From Stenogyne calaminthoides (Eukaryota; Streptophyta; Magnoliopsida; Lamiales; Lamiaceae): a DNA stretch of 64,000 nt. Below are positions 21,633 to 34,035 of the stretch, piece after piece; position 1 is the stretch's first letter; the number at the start of each line of letters is the position of its first letter. The stretch covers positions 15,033,758 to 15,097,757 of the forward strand of contig JBBCBC010000022.1 in assembly GCA_037126765.1 (NCBI GenBank). Direction: 5' to 3'. The notes under the pieces were generated by a model. The model ran no database searches. It saw only the letters and a program-made list of their open reading frames with translations, and was not told the origin of the DNA. Made by a program: the position numbers and the translations under genes.

Positions 21633-24600
21633 TCAATCTTCTTCAACTTCATCCTCTCGCACCTCCAGGTTGAACATCCCATAGTATCTCTTTTTCAGTT
21701 CATCCCTTGCTTTGATGATATCAGGGTTGTTTCCTGTTAGGCCTAGCTGGATGGCATACTGAGCTATCTCCTGAGAAATGGCTGTTTCATTCACATAGCC
21801 ATTCTCAAGTCTAGGAGCTGGGTAAGTGTATGGACCAGGGGCTACTATCTGAGTATCTCCTTCATCTGCCAAGTTGATCCAACTTTGCAGGTACTTAGGA
21901 TAGAATGTTAGTGGGTATTCAATGAAGGCTTCATTCATATCCGAGCTGCTCCCCCTCCATTCCCTCAGAATCTCATAATAGAACCAGAAGGTTCTCTTTA
22001 TCTCCTCCCACGCATCATTGAACTAAATAGGCATCCATTTGTCAATGTTCGGCCATTTCTGAGCTTTCTCTGTACCCCTCCTTTTGCTCAAAAACTTCTT
22101 AAAACCACTTCTTCTTTTCTGCTCTTCTTCTTTCTTTTTCCTGATCACAGGAACACCTGATATAGAAGCAGCAGTCTTCTTCTCCTTTTCGATTTGAAGG
22201 ATCTTCAGAGCTTTCTTGGTATTGAAGACTTCTTTTTCAGCTTCTTCCTCAGATTCTTCAAAATCTATTATCAATTTCCTCTGAGTAGACTTAGAAGCTT
22301 TAGCTCTTTTCTTCTTTTCTTGTTCTACAAATGCCACAGCCTTTCTCTTTCCAGGTCTGACTTGTTCTTCACCGGCTTTGCTTGTCCCAATCATCCTTCT
22401 ACCACTCAGTTTCTCATAAATTACTTCCTGAATAGTTTGCTCAGATGCTTGAGTGTAGATAGGTTCTTCAGCTTCTTTGAACTTGAGCTTCTCAATGGCT
22501 TCAACTTCTTTTAAGGCATCAGCAATTATCTTTTCTTCAGCTTCTTTCTGAGCCTTTCTCTTCAAGGTTTGTGCCAACAACTCACTTAGTTTACCACCAG
22601 GCCTTTCCCCCTTTTTGGCACCATACCTTGGAAGAAGTTGAGAAAGTGCAGTATCCATATGATATTGCTCTTTGCTTATACTTCGCACTTCTCCTGCCAA
22701 CTGATCATGCTCATCCTCTAGCCTTCTCATGTGATTTTTAGCCATTGAGAACTCTTCAGAAAGAGGTGAAAACTGATTTGAGAAGATATTTTGCATCATC
22801 TCTGTCATCTTGGTCATGAGCATAGAGCCCATTTCCTCAAAAGTTATCTTGATCATCAGATCATTCTTCTCAATCAGCTTGGCTCTGGATAGGCTGTTCT
22901 TTCCTGATACATCTGCTTCATCTCTGCATTGAGCTCAGTTTTGACTACATCAATCTTTCCTTCCAAAGTAGTCATTTTATCAGCAAGAGATGTTTGTAGT
23001 TGCAGCATGTCTGAAGATGAACTCAGATTTTCCAGCTTTTGAGATTGGCTTGCCAAGGTTTCTTCAATTTGAGTCATTTTCTCCACCATTGGCACCACCT
23101 TCTCTAATTTACCCAAGATAGGACTAAGATCAATCTCTGGAGTGTGTACAACTTTTTCCACCTGAGTTGGGTGCTCCATCTGAGCCTCAGTCTGCATATC
23201 AGACATAACAGATTTAAAGATAGGAACTTCAGTAGCTTTGGCATAATGTTTAATCGTGCCAAAAGATACCTGAAGAGTGCTAACTTCAGTCTGAGGATGT
23301 GAGATATCAGTCTGTCCAGCATCAGTTTCCTTCTCCATCTGAGATTGCTTTTCAGCATCATCTAGTTTGTCACCTTCTCTATCTTGATCCTCATCTCCTT
23401 CTGGATTCTTAGAGCTGGAGGCATCAATATCAGCTTCCCTTCTCTCAGCCACCTTCCTCTTGACTAGCTCATCAAAATTAGCATTTTTCATTTTGAGCTT
23501 GGTCTTCCTGAATCCAGAGAACTCTGTCAGAACAGCAGTCTCAGCATTCCACCAATCCTCTCCTCTGAATGAGGCTATATTCAGCATCTCTAGAAGAGTC
23601 TGATTCAGGATATAGACTGTGGTTCTGAGTCTTAAGAAAAGATCCTGAAGGTCAGGATATGCGCTCAGCTCGGGGTATCTGTCAAGGATGAATCGTTCCC
23701 CCTTGCTGCGCCACTCAGTTTCTTCTACCTCTCCCTTCTTCAACTTTGGGCTCTCAGGGTCAGTAGGATCAGATTGCAAGAGTTCTGGTGCTAAGGGATC
23801 GAGAAATATTTCACTCAGGAGTGCATCCAAATCGGCCAGTTCTGAGGTTGACCGATCCGAGGTGCGAGCAGGTATCTCTTCAGTAGGAACCTGAGGTCCC
23901 TTGAATATTTCCTGAGAAATTTTATCTGAGCTCGGAGAAGTTCGAAGTACCTCAAAGAAAAACACTGTTCCTCGGTTTCTTGATCTTTGCAATTGTCACA
24001 ACCCTTTGAGCGAGAACTGCGGTGGAGATTTGACCCCTTGGCGGCCTCGAGGTTGAATTTCCTCGATTCACCTTGACCTCCTCCTCAGTAATAGATTGAA
24101 GTTTTCTGCGTTTCTGGGGGGCCAGTGTTTTCTTCTTCAGATTTTCTCCTTTCTCTCTTTTCACTTGCATCAGGGCTTTCCCCCTGGCTTGTTTGGCTTC
24201 AGCAGCTTCTTCTTCAGCGGTCTCCTCCTGAGACTTATAGCTTTTCTCTTTCCTTCCTTTTAAAGTCTTCTTTGTTGTTGGTGGCTTGAACAGGATTTTT
24301 GACTTTGGAAAGGATGAGGAATTGGCGAAGATGTCCTCCTCTTCTCTGCACATTTCCAAGATATATGCAATCTTGGTTGCATGTAGGATCTTTCCTTTGA
24401 CAACAACAGATCCATTCACCTTTTGAACTTGTTTGGCTTGATCACTCACCACTTTGATTAAATAGTGTAACCAGTTGAATGCAGTGGTGGGTGAATCTTC
24501 AATTGCCGCCATTAGCCTCAACTTAGGCGTGCTTATCTGTTCAAAGCTGCCAAACCTACTCATGATGCATTTACTTACAATGTCCAGCAATACTCGATAT

Positions 24601-25106
24601 TTAGGCTTCAAATGCCTTTTATTCAGAGTAGCTTCGAACTTAACTGGATGCTCTGCAATTTTATCCAGATATTCTTGCTCCCTACCCATCATATATACTG
24701 TAGGGTCTTCATCTCTATCGCTTAGTTCATATATGGCATTAAGATTCTTAGGAATAATATACAATTCCCTAACAAAATCCACATATTTTGAACTATGCTC
24801 TAAATGCGATACAGTAATCTTCGATTCTATACAATCCTCATCATCTAACTTTAAATTTGAGATAAACTCTATTACCTCTTTTGCATATTCGGCCTCTGGT
24901 TGATTAGTAACCTGGCAAGTAAGCTTTGCCAACCGAATCATATGCAACTCTTCCTCTTCGTGAGTTGCATTTGATGAGCTTCTGAGAGAGACGACATATT
25001 CATACCAAGGTTTATTAGAAATGGCAAGCTTGTCGTATACAGAGAACGTCATTTTTGGAAAATTTCTTGGTGAAGGTTTGAGATAGATGAAGAAATTTCT
25101 GGGCAA
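21633..25106 (-). pseudogene. Large extra 3' ORF region of SIRE-like element B
   Basis: Four consecutive open stretches on the minus strand (25106-23952, 23992-22874, 22856-22023, 21938-21633) form one ~1150-codon region broken by two frameshifts and a stop or shift. The first ATG is at 25106; the ATG at 25052 (MTFSVYDKLAIS) is also plausible. The N-terminal third has a helical domain with KYVDFVRELY and a block like the FYANL-type domain of the element C ORF. Then come a lysine/glutamate-rich linker, an acidic middle, a predicted coiled coil (about 23100-22880 and 22850-22700), a long basic-acidic segment rich in KEAEEK, and a short tail ending EVREDEVEED. No clear membrane span or signal peptide is seen. 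It lies between RNase H and the 3' LTR, the env-like position in SIRE elements. The function is unknown. Confidence 0.75.
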
Positions 25107-25762
25107 TCGAGAGTTTTTTTGAAACAGAGTGTTTGAAGATGAAGGTTATTTTGGAATCGGGCTTTGAAGGAAATTCTTTAATAGATATAGGATTTTGATT
25201 CATGGAAAATCGTATAGATGAAGAAATCGACGGTTGAGATTAAAAACTGACTAAATCGGGTATATGAAAGGACGATTTCACAAATATAATGCCGTCAATT
25301 TATCCTTATTGGTGATTAATGAACAGTGCATTTAATTACTATTCCTGCAGACCATTGACTTTCTTCGTGTATTTCAAAGGTCCCGCCTAAATATTCCTTC
25401 AGGTGTTTTGTTATTTATTGCCAATGATTACTGAGATTCAGTTAGACAATAAATGTGTTGCATGAGTCAATACTTCTTCAGATTAATTTCCTCCATCAGT
25501 CTTACTGAGTTTTGACCTTGATAAAATGTCAGTATAATACTGAGTACTGAAATGTCAGTATAGTACTGAGTACTGATCTTGATAACATGTCAGTATAATA
25601 CTGAGTACTGAAAAAGGTCAGTATAATACTTAGTACTGATCTTCAGGATATATGAGTTTCCCAAGACTCAGCGTTCAGTACTTTCAATTTTATCCTGAGT
25701 TTCTCAATAAAAACCTGAGAAAACTTCATGCATCTGAAAACATTCAATTTTTCAGATTTGCT
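25107..25762 (-). other. Spacer between RNase H and extra ORF of element B
   Basis: No gene is recognised. The part near 25640-25520 carries four copies of a hairpin-forming word (separate entry). The part next to the extra ORF is pyrimidine-rich on the minus strand and could be its untranslated leader. Confidence 0.6.
25528..25639 (-). repeat. Four near-palindromic tcagtataatactga repeats
   Basis: Copies of tcagtataatactgagtactga begin near 25529, 25554, 25590 and 25618, with one or two base changes. The core tcagta-taa-tactga is self-complementary and can form a short hairpin. It lies between pol and the extra ORF of element B, where a subgenomic RNA signal or regulatory element could sit. 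Confidence 0.8.
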
Positions 25763-28700
25763 TTATTCACCTGGATTCAACATACCTAATTCAACTGATA
25801 GTTCCTGAAATCTTGATTCAGCCAAAGGTTTAGTCAAGATAACAGCTCTCTGTTTATCAGTATGAATTTTCTCCATTCTGTTGTCTTTCTTCTCAACATG
25901 ATCTCTGATGAAGTGATGTCTGATATCAACATGCTTACATCTGGTGTGCAATACCGGATTTTGTGTAATAGCAATTGCACTATTATTATCACAAAATATA
26001 GGTACTTCATTGGCTATAATCTTATAATCCCTCAATTGTTGTCTGAGCCAAAGAATCTGTGCACAACAGCTTCCTGCAGCCATGTATTCAGCTTCAGTAG
26101 TACTGGTTGCTACTGAGGTTTGTTTCTTTGAAAACCATGATATCAGTTTACTTCCAAGAAATTTGCAAGTTCCTGTGGTAGACTTCCTGTCAATTCTACA
26201 TCCTCCATAATCAGCATTTGAATAACTAGTTAATTCAAGGTTATCATCAGCTGGATACCATAATCCTCTATTCACAGTGCCTTTAAGATATTTCAGAATC
26301 TTTTTGGCAGCCTCCATGTGACTAGCCTTAGGATTAGCTTGGTATCTTGCACATATCCCAACAGCAAATGTAATGTCAGTCCTAATTGATGTGAGATATA
26401 GCAATGATCCAATGATCCCTCTATAATCAGTGTGATTTACTGATTTGCCTTCAGGATCAGGATCCATCTTGTAGTTAGTATTCATAGGAATTCTAACTGC
26501 ATTGCAATTTTGTACACCATACTTTGCAATCAGATCTCTGGTGTATTTTGATTGATTGATGTAAATTCCTTCCTTAGTTTGTTTCACCTGAAGTCCAAGA
26601 AAGAAATTCATCTCCCCCATCATTGACATCTCAAACTTTCCTTTCATCAGGGTAGAAAACTTTTCACACATCTGATGATTTGGAGATCAAAATATGATGT
26701 CATCTACATAAATCTGAACAAGTGAGATGTCTTTCCCATCTTCTATCCTTAACAGAGTCCTATCAACAGTTCCTTTGATAAAACCATAGTCAGTAAGAAA
26801 CTGAGAAAGGGTATCATACCATGCTCGGGGTGCTTGCTTAAGACCATACAAGGCTTTCCTGAGCCTGTAAACTTGGTCATTCTGTCTGAAACCAGGAGGT
26901 TGTTCCACATAAACCTCTTCCTTAAGCACACCATTCAGAAATGCACATTTCATATCCATCTGATAGACTGTGAATTTCATGTGGGCAGCATATGCAAGAA
27001 ACAATCTGATGGCTTCTAGTCTTGCAACAGGTGCAAAGGTTTCATCATAATCCAAGCCTTCTTCTTGGGAATAACCTTGTGCAACTAGCCTTGCCTTGTT
27101 TCTTACAATGTTGTTGTTTTCATCTCTCTTATTCTTGAACACCCACTTAGTTTCAATCACATTGTGCCTCTTAGGTCTATCCACTAGCTCTCAAACTTCA
27201 TTCCTTGAGAACTGATTCAGCTCTTCTTGCATAGCAGTAATCCAAAATGAATCTTGTAGAGCTTCTTCAATCTCAGTAGGTTCTTTTTCAGATAGGAAGC
27301 AGCAGAACAAAGCGCTTTCTCCATGGAACCTTCTTGTTTTGACACCATCTGATATATCACCCACAATCTGACTTTTACGATGACTATCCAGCCATTTTCT
27401 CCTGGATGTTCCCCCTTCAGTAGTATCCTCAACATCAGAAATGTTAGGTTCAGGTAGTACATTAAATTCAGGGAACAACAGAAAAAGAGAAAGAGAATCA
27501 TCTTCCTCAGGGGAAATTCCATTCAGAACATTGTCAGAGACATTTGTTCCCCTTTGGTTGATAGATTCAGAGTTTGCCTCAGATGTGACCACATCTTCAT
27601 CGGCATTACATACCTGAGTCTGAACTGGTGTATGTTCAGATTGGTCAGCTTCAGTGTGTTGGCTTTCCTTCAGTGGAGAATTTCCATCCTGGGTCTCACC
27701 ATCCTGAGTTTTTCCATCCTGAACTTCTTTGTCTGAGTCTGATTCACTTCATTCATAGAAAGTGACTGACTTCTTGTTTTCAGGTTTAGAGGATGTTTTA
27801 TCATTCTTTTTTAGGCTAAGTCTGGTGATTCTCTTGATCAGTTCTCCTGAGTCATGTTCCTGTTTCTTCTGAACACATGTAGATTCATCAAAAACAACAT
27901 GAGGTGTTTCTTCCACAATAAGAGTCCTACAGTTGTAAACTCTGAAGGCTTTACTACCTTCAGAATATCCTAAGAATATCCCTTCATCAGCTTCGCTTTC
28001 AAAAGTTTTCAACTGATCTTTACCATTATTGTGTATGAAACACTAGCAACCAAACACACGAAAGAAAGAAACAAGAGGCTTCCTTTCATTCCACAGCTCA
28101 TATGGAGTTTTTCCTTGGTTCTTGGTCAGCATGGATCTGTTATGAGAGTAGCATGCAGTATTGATTGCTTCAGCCCAAAATCTTTTAGGAATATCAGCTT
28201 CAGCAATCATTGTCCTTGCAGCTTCTTTCAGAGTCTTATTTCTTCTTTCAGCAACACCATTCTGTTGTGGGGTCCTTGAAGCTGATGTTTCATGAGCTAT
28301 TCCATTTGCTGCACAATAATCAGATAAAATATAATTGATAAACTCAGTTCATTTATCTGATCTGATTTTGAGCACACTCAGATTCTTTTCAGTACTGAGC
28401 CTTTTCAGTAGTTCAGGCAGTTTTGTCTGAGTCTCTTTCTTACTGAGTAAGAATATGACCCATGTGTATCTAGAGTAGTCATCAACTACCACAAGTGTAT
28501 ATTTTCTGTCATTAGTGCTCACAGGTGTTACTGGACCAAAGAGATCCATATGTAACAATTGTAGTATTCTATCAGTAGAAACATCTACTTTGCTTTTGAA
28601 AGATGCTCTGATTTGTTTCCTTTCTGACAAGCATCACATACATGATCTTTACTGAACACTTCATTGGGTAACCCCCTTACAAGTGTTAATCTTGCAAGTT

Positions 28701-29215
28701 TGTTCAGGTTTTTGAAGTTTAAGTGATTCATTCTTTTGTGCCACAACCAACTGGTATCAGTGGAACTTTTTGCAACCAAACATGTATCTTTAGGAGTTTA
28801 ACTCCAATCAGCAAGATACACATTTCCTTTTCTAGTACCAGTCAGTAAAATTTTATGTGAAGTATTGTCTTTCACATAACATAAGTTCTTTGAGAACTCA
28901 ACACTGAATCCTTTGTCACAGAATTGACTGATAGAAAGCAAGTTATGCTTTAGACCAAACACATATGAAACACCATGGATATGAATAGAGTCAACTTCAA
29001 GAGTTCCATATCCTTCTGTTTGTCTTTTGGAATCGTCTCCAAATGTGATCTGAGGGCCTTTTTGCTCAACATAGTCAGTGATTAGTTGCTTATATCATGT
29101 CATATGTCTTGAACATCCACTATCCAGATACCATACAGCAGGAGCCAATTTATTTCCACTCATCAGTGCTATGTTGTATTCATTCAGCTCAGTGCCCTTT
29201 TTCTTCACCTGAAAA
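25763..29215 (-). pseudogene. Element B pol: protease, integrase, RT, RNase H
   Basis: Minus-strand order. Protease WYLDSGCSRHMT is followed by TGA (29097-29095). GAG-pre-integrase has LWHKRMNH and CDACQKGN. The integrase core has HMDLFGP, RSDK and NGVAERRN, so all three acidic residues are kept; a TGA at 28351-28349 replaces the glycine after RSDK. RT 27184-26687 keeps FLNGVLKEEVYVEQPPGF and an intact YVDD box (26710-26699); a TGA at 26689-26687 replaces the glycine of IIFGS. RNase H (26671-25763) is one long open frame with YSNADYGG, TEAEYMA and CDNNSAI. A further TGA near 27190 replaces the tryptophan of NEVWELV. There are five or six point stops in otherwise well-kept protein, so the element looks young. 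Confidence 0.88.
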
Positions 29216-29220
29216 ACAGA

Positions 29221-31625
29221 TCAGTTCTTAGGTACCCATTTGGTGTGAGGTCCTACCAGGTTAGCTGTACCTTTTGGAACCCAAATCTGCCTAACAACTC
29301 TAATTACTTTAGAGTGGCTGATTTGTCTCCCATAAACAGCTACATACACATTCACCACCCTAGGTGCCTTGACAGTATCCTGTGTATGAGTGCCAGCCTT
29401 AGCATGAACATGAGCCTTAGAGTTCTTCTTGGGTTCAGGCCTTTTGTTCAAGTGCCTTAGCTTTTGTGCAACTGGTCTCTGTCTCTGCTGACTTGGGTTC
29501 TGGAAACCTTTACCCTTAGGCAAGTGGGGTTTAGGTTGCCTGTACTGAAATTGGGGTCTTTCAAGAATGTCGAGGACTTGGTCTTTTTAGGTTGAGAATA
29601 TCTCTGAAAGTGTTTCTCTTCCGAAAATTCCTCGATGGTTCGGTCTTGAGATCTCTTTAGGTTGGTATTCTTAGCACGGGGCTTTGAAATCTTGTCGAAG
29701 ATTTCCCTCTTGAGTGTTCGGGTTTTCTAGCCTTTTCTGAAGTCAGGCTTTCTTCCCTGAACCTTCAGTTTTTCTGAAACCATAGGTCCTTTACCCTTGT
29801 CTAAAACTCTGAGCAGTTCTTCAGTAAGAAGATTAGGTGCCACTGGTTTAACAAAGACAGTCTTGGTGCTACTAGAAGCATCATTCAGAAGACCTTGTGA
29901 GGTTCCACCTGAAATGTATCCCAATCCAGCTTTTATAGTTGCAGGTCTTTGATAACTCTGAATTTCATCTATCACTTTAGATGCAGAATTCAATAGAGCT
30001 AACTTTCTCTGCGCACTATCCTCACATTTCTTTAGAGTTTCATGCTTCTCAAAGAGGTCATTGAACTCAGTTCTGATAAGCTGAATCTCTTTAGTGGATT
30101 TATCTAATTTTCCATTCAGGATCTCTATCACCTTCTCTTTTTCTGAGAGTTGTACTTTCAGAACATCTAGTTCATCAGTAGTTCCCATCAATTGAGAAGT
30201 GATCTCAGCATTTTTAGAGTCCTTCCACTTTGATTCTCGTGATCGGTTCCTTGTTACGCTCTTGAGTTTCGATGGCGATTCTTGTAATACGAATAGTCCT
30301 TCATAAGATTCTCAAATGAATCCATCAGGTCAAAGTTATTGTTTACAGTTGAACTTGAGAACTCATGTGCTTGTGTAGGAGCAACAACAGATATAGAAGA
30401 ATTTACCTCCTTCACAGCCATAAGACAGATATCATCACTGTCACTATCTGAGAAAATCTCATCTGAGGAACTGGAACCTTCTTCAGAATGTTCTTCCTCT
30501 TCTGCAATCACGGCTTTCTTGCTGGAGATCTTCTTGTCTCTCTTGGCTTGTCTTTTCTTTCTTTCTTTAGCACTCAGCTCAGGACAGTCATATTGAAAGT
30601 GATCTTTCTTCTGACAGTTGTAACATCTGTTGGTATCATCATCCTGATCACTTTCCTCCTTGGTTTTGGAGTTCTTCTTCTTGGATGAGGATCCTTCAGC
30701 TTTCTGGTCCTTTCTTTTCTCAATGTATCGTCCTCGACTAACCAGAGTCTCTCTTGTACCTGTGATTCCTGTAATATTTCTTATATTTTCCATATCTGCT
30801 ATTGAGTCTTTCAAACCTCCTTGCCATCAGTACTAGCTTATCCTCCTGCTCATCCTGATTTTTGGCAAGTGAATTCTCAAACTCTCTAGTCTTACAGGAT
30901 TTCTCTTTGGCTTTGAAAGCCACATTCTTGCTAGATGAAGAATCATCTTTCTTTGTCGATTTCTTAGTTTTCTTGTCAATCACAAACTCATAAGCTTTCA
31001 ATTCGGAGAAAACTTGTTGATATGGCATGGAATCAATATTTTTGGTGTTTTCAATCACCACAAAGATGTATATCCCATTTCTTAGATAATCCTCTAAGAA
31101 TTTTTCGATTGCCACTTCTCTCTGTGGGTATCTTTTCCCAAGAGCACTCGAGATCATTCATGATCTTTGGTGAATCGACCTCAAGTTTGTCAATGGATTC
31201 ACTCTCTTCCATTTCAAAGCTATCAAACTTTCCAATAGGAGCGAAAGTTTGTTTTCCTTAATATGATATGTGCCTTGACACATAATGACAAGTGTGTCCC
31301 ATATTTCTTTTGCAGTTTCACAGTGAGAAATCATCCCCATAACACCATCATCAATAGTGCTATACAAAGTATCTTTAGCAATGTAGTCAAGATTGACTAA
31401 CTTTCTCTCATCAGGAGTAAGTTGATCATCAGATTTTGGAAATTCATTTCTGGGATCATTCCTCTCAGTATCATTGATTTTGGGATTCACAATGATGAAA
31501 TTTGAATGGTCCTTGTAAACCACTCTCCACATTCTTTCATGTTTTGAATACAGATGAGCATGCATTCTTAATCTCCATAGGTCATAGCTCTCAACAGAGA
31601 ACATAGGAAGTTTCTTAGAAGGCAT
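29221..31625 (-). pseudogene. Element B gag, broken by frameshifts
   Basis: The ATG at 31625 (MPSKKLPMFSVESYDLW) opens a SIRE-type gag. The UBN2-like domain continues in the frame at 31157-30738. A zinc knuckle, CYNCQKKDHFQYDC, lies near 30628-30587; the usual glycine before the histidine is aspartate. Next come an acidic DSDSDD stretch, a coiled coil (30191-29990, EKEKVIEILNGKLDKSTKEI) and a basic Q/R/P-rich region near 29480-29221. Frameshifts lie near 31158, 30780, 30255 and 29720-29530. One of them (30270-30254) reads NRHRN where QHQ would be expected, fitting CAG to CG changes. It would form the particle core in an intact element. Confidence 0.82.
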
Positions 31626-31731
31626 GATGACTGAACCTTGTAAGATATCAGCAAACAGATCTATTCAGTAGACCACCAAAGTCTTTCAGCAAAATAGACT
31701 ATGGCTACCAATGCAAGTGGTCAAAATGAAC

Positions 31732-31749
31732 CCTTTGCTCGATACCACT
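31732..31749 (-). promoter_or_regulatory. Primer binding site of element B
   Basis: On the minus strand, just after the LTR end ccaaca, reads ag then tggtatcgagcaaaggg. The usual initiator-Met tRNA complement is tggtatcagagc. One base is missing at the cag word, like many other CAG/CTG discrepancies in this element. Confidence 0.8.
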
Positions 31750-34030
31750 TGTTGGTCCGGTCTTTAACGAAGTCTCACACGTGTATGGGGGAATACACGT
31801 GTTCAAATGACATTTAAAATTTTTTTCTTTTCATCGAGGTCGGATGGGGTCGAGGTTATGATTTGCCCCGAGAAGCATGACTTACCGAAGTTAAAGTCTA
31901 TCGAGACAATGATCTGAGCCGCTTTGAAGCTTCAGATTATTTAACCGAGCTCGAGTTTATCAGAGATCCCGAGGCGCTTGGATCAAATAATTATCTTCTT
32001 GAACCCTCGAAGAGAGAGTTAGTTCGATTTGGTAACTATCTGTTTCTAGCTACTAAAAGCGTCATGGAATGGTTGGCCCTATGTTTATACTCGTTTTAGC
32101 TTTGCTGAAAATCTTCCTTTTAATAAAACAGTGATTAAGGCTGTGATCAGTTTGATGCAAGTTCAGTGGATTGGTTCCAACTGAATATCAGTGAATTTAC
32201 TTTCAGTGAAAAACATGCAACAGATAATAATACAGTACAGAAAGCAAACCAACACAACAATTATAGTGGTTCAGAGACTCAAGCTCCCACGTCCTCTCTC
32301 GACGACCTTGAGAGAAATTCCTTAACCACTTCCTAAAGCTTTACGGCTAACTCATTTGTAGCTTTACTCACTTTTCTACCTTGAGTTTTCTGGCTGACTC
32401 ACTGCAGCTTACTAACTCAAACACACACAAGTGTTCAGACTACCACAAGTAGCTTACTAACTTCTTCTCTAGAGTTTTCTAGCTAACTCACTGTAGCTTA
32501 CTAACTCTTTACAACTCCAACTCACCAACAAAGCACACACAAACTACCTTACAAAGGGTTTGGGTTTTGGGTTGGTTTCCAACTAGGATGAGATATCCTT
32601 TACAATAAGAACAATGTAAAGGCTAGGATATCTCTACTAAGCTTTGGATATTTCTTATCAGTCTAGGCTTAGTGAATGAGCTCTCTCCAATGTGAAACAC
32701 TTGGGAAATTCTAGGTTTTTCGAGTGCTTCAATTTGCAATAATACGAATGAGCTCTTGAGTTGCTTTGAAATTTCCCTTAACCTCTCAATGTAAAGGGTC
32801 ACTAGTATTTATAGGCAACTTCACCAAGGTCACTCTTGAAAAACTATCCGTTGGAGGAGATAGCTTCATGGGTTTCCTCTTATGGTATTTGATGAACGGC
32901 TATATTTAGGGTTTGAATACTCCCTTGCATGTTTTAGGAAATATGCATTCATGTAGCCAATCACCAATTTTTGCAGTCTGGAACATAGTGCTACTGACAT
33001 GATTCAGTGTCCTGTCGCTTTTCAAAGATCGTATAAGAAAGTATGGTGTTGTCTTCCCTACGATTGGTTCTTGTCTTCAGTAAATATAGACAAACATAAC
33101 GGCTCTATTTGGTCAATCTCTCTGAATGAGATAACCTTAAACAACACTTAGACTTAGTTCCTTTTGTCTGCAAATGAATGTCTTGGGCAATATCTATTTT
33201 TCTGAATATTCGCGTTTTTCTTAGTTTTGTAGTCTTCAGATAGATATTATTCAGTGCCTCGGAACATTCAGGTTATCTTGAGTATTGATATCTTCCGAGT
33301 CTTCGATAACTCTTTGGGTCTTGATATCTTCGAGTCTTGATATCTTACGAGTCTTGATATCTTCGAGTCTTGATGTCTTCTAAGTCTTGATGTCTTGATG
33401 ACATCTTGAGTCTTGATGTCTTGATTACTTCTTGAGTCTTGATGTCTTGATGACATCTTGATTCTTGATGTCTTGATGACATATCTTGAGTCTTGATGTC
33501 TTGATGACATCTGGAGTCTTGATGACATCTTGGTCTTGATTACTTCTTGAGTTTTGATTTCTTGACAACTTCTTGAGTTTTGATTACTTCTTGAGTCTTG
33601 ATTACTTATTGAGTCTTGGTTTCTTGACAACTTCTTGAGTCTTGATTTACTTCTTGAGTCTTGATTTCTTCAAAGAACTTATTGAGTCTTGATTTCTTGA
33701 TTTATTTCATCGAGTCTTGATTTCTTGAGAACTTATCGAGTCTTGATTTCTTGATTTTATCGAGTCTTGATTACTTATCGAGTCTTGATTACTTCTCGAG
33801 TCTTGATTTCTTGAACTTCTTCGAGTCTTGATTTCTTTAGAAACTTACTGAGTCTTCAGTTTCTTTAAAATCTAACCTGATCTATATCTGCTGACTATAC
33901 ATGGTGCAGATAACTTCCTGAACACTCTATACTGAATCCTGACTCAGTCTATCAAGATTATCCTGAACATGTCATACTCAGGGGTTTTTGGGATCTAATC
34001 AAAATTCTTTATTAAATTCATCTCCCAACA
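31750..34030 (-). repeat. 5' LTR of element B (2281 bp)
   Basis: Minus-strand start TGTTGGGAGATG at 34030 and end GGACCAACA at 31750, next to the PBS. Colinear with the 3' LTR, including TATA box (about 32811-32820) and repeat array. It is 50 bases longer, mainly from array length. Confidence 0.92.
33285..33850 (-). repeat. Degenerate tandem array in 5' LTR of B
   Basis: Same gagtcttgat-based array as at 20690-21195, but with different spacing. Many units read tcgagtcttgat where the other LTR has ttgagtcttgat. Confidence 0.88.
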
Positions 34031-34035
34031 TGAAC

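Larger units (their letters stand above)
19148..34030 (-). mobile_element. Element B: complete 14.9-kb SIRE-like copia
   Basis: Both LTRs are present (19148-21378 and 31750-34030), and the element is flanked by a 5-base target duplication, tgaac (19143-19147 and 34031-34035). Order on the minus strand: 5' LTR, PBS, gag, protease, integrase, RT, RNase H, spacer with hairpin repeats, a 3.5-kb extra ORF region, polypurine tract, 3' LTR. Pol wording and the extra 3' ORF place it with SIRE/Maximus elements. It sits in the middle of solo LTR E. Catalytic motifs of integrase and RT are intact, and much of the damage consists of small frameshifts and TGA codons, some possibly sequencing artefacts. 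Confidence 0.9.

Noticed and set aside
25528..25639. CRISPR-like array
   Set aside because: Only four short repeats with nearly no spacers, in a plant retroelement.
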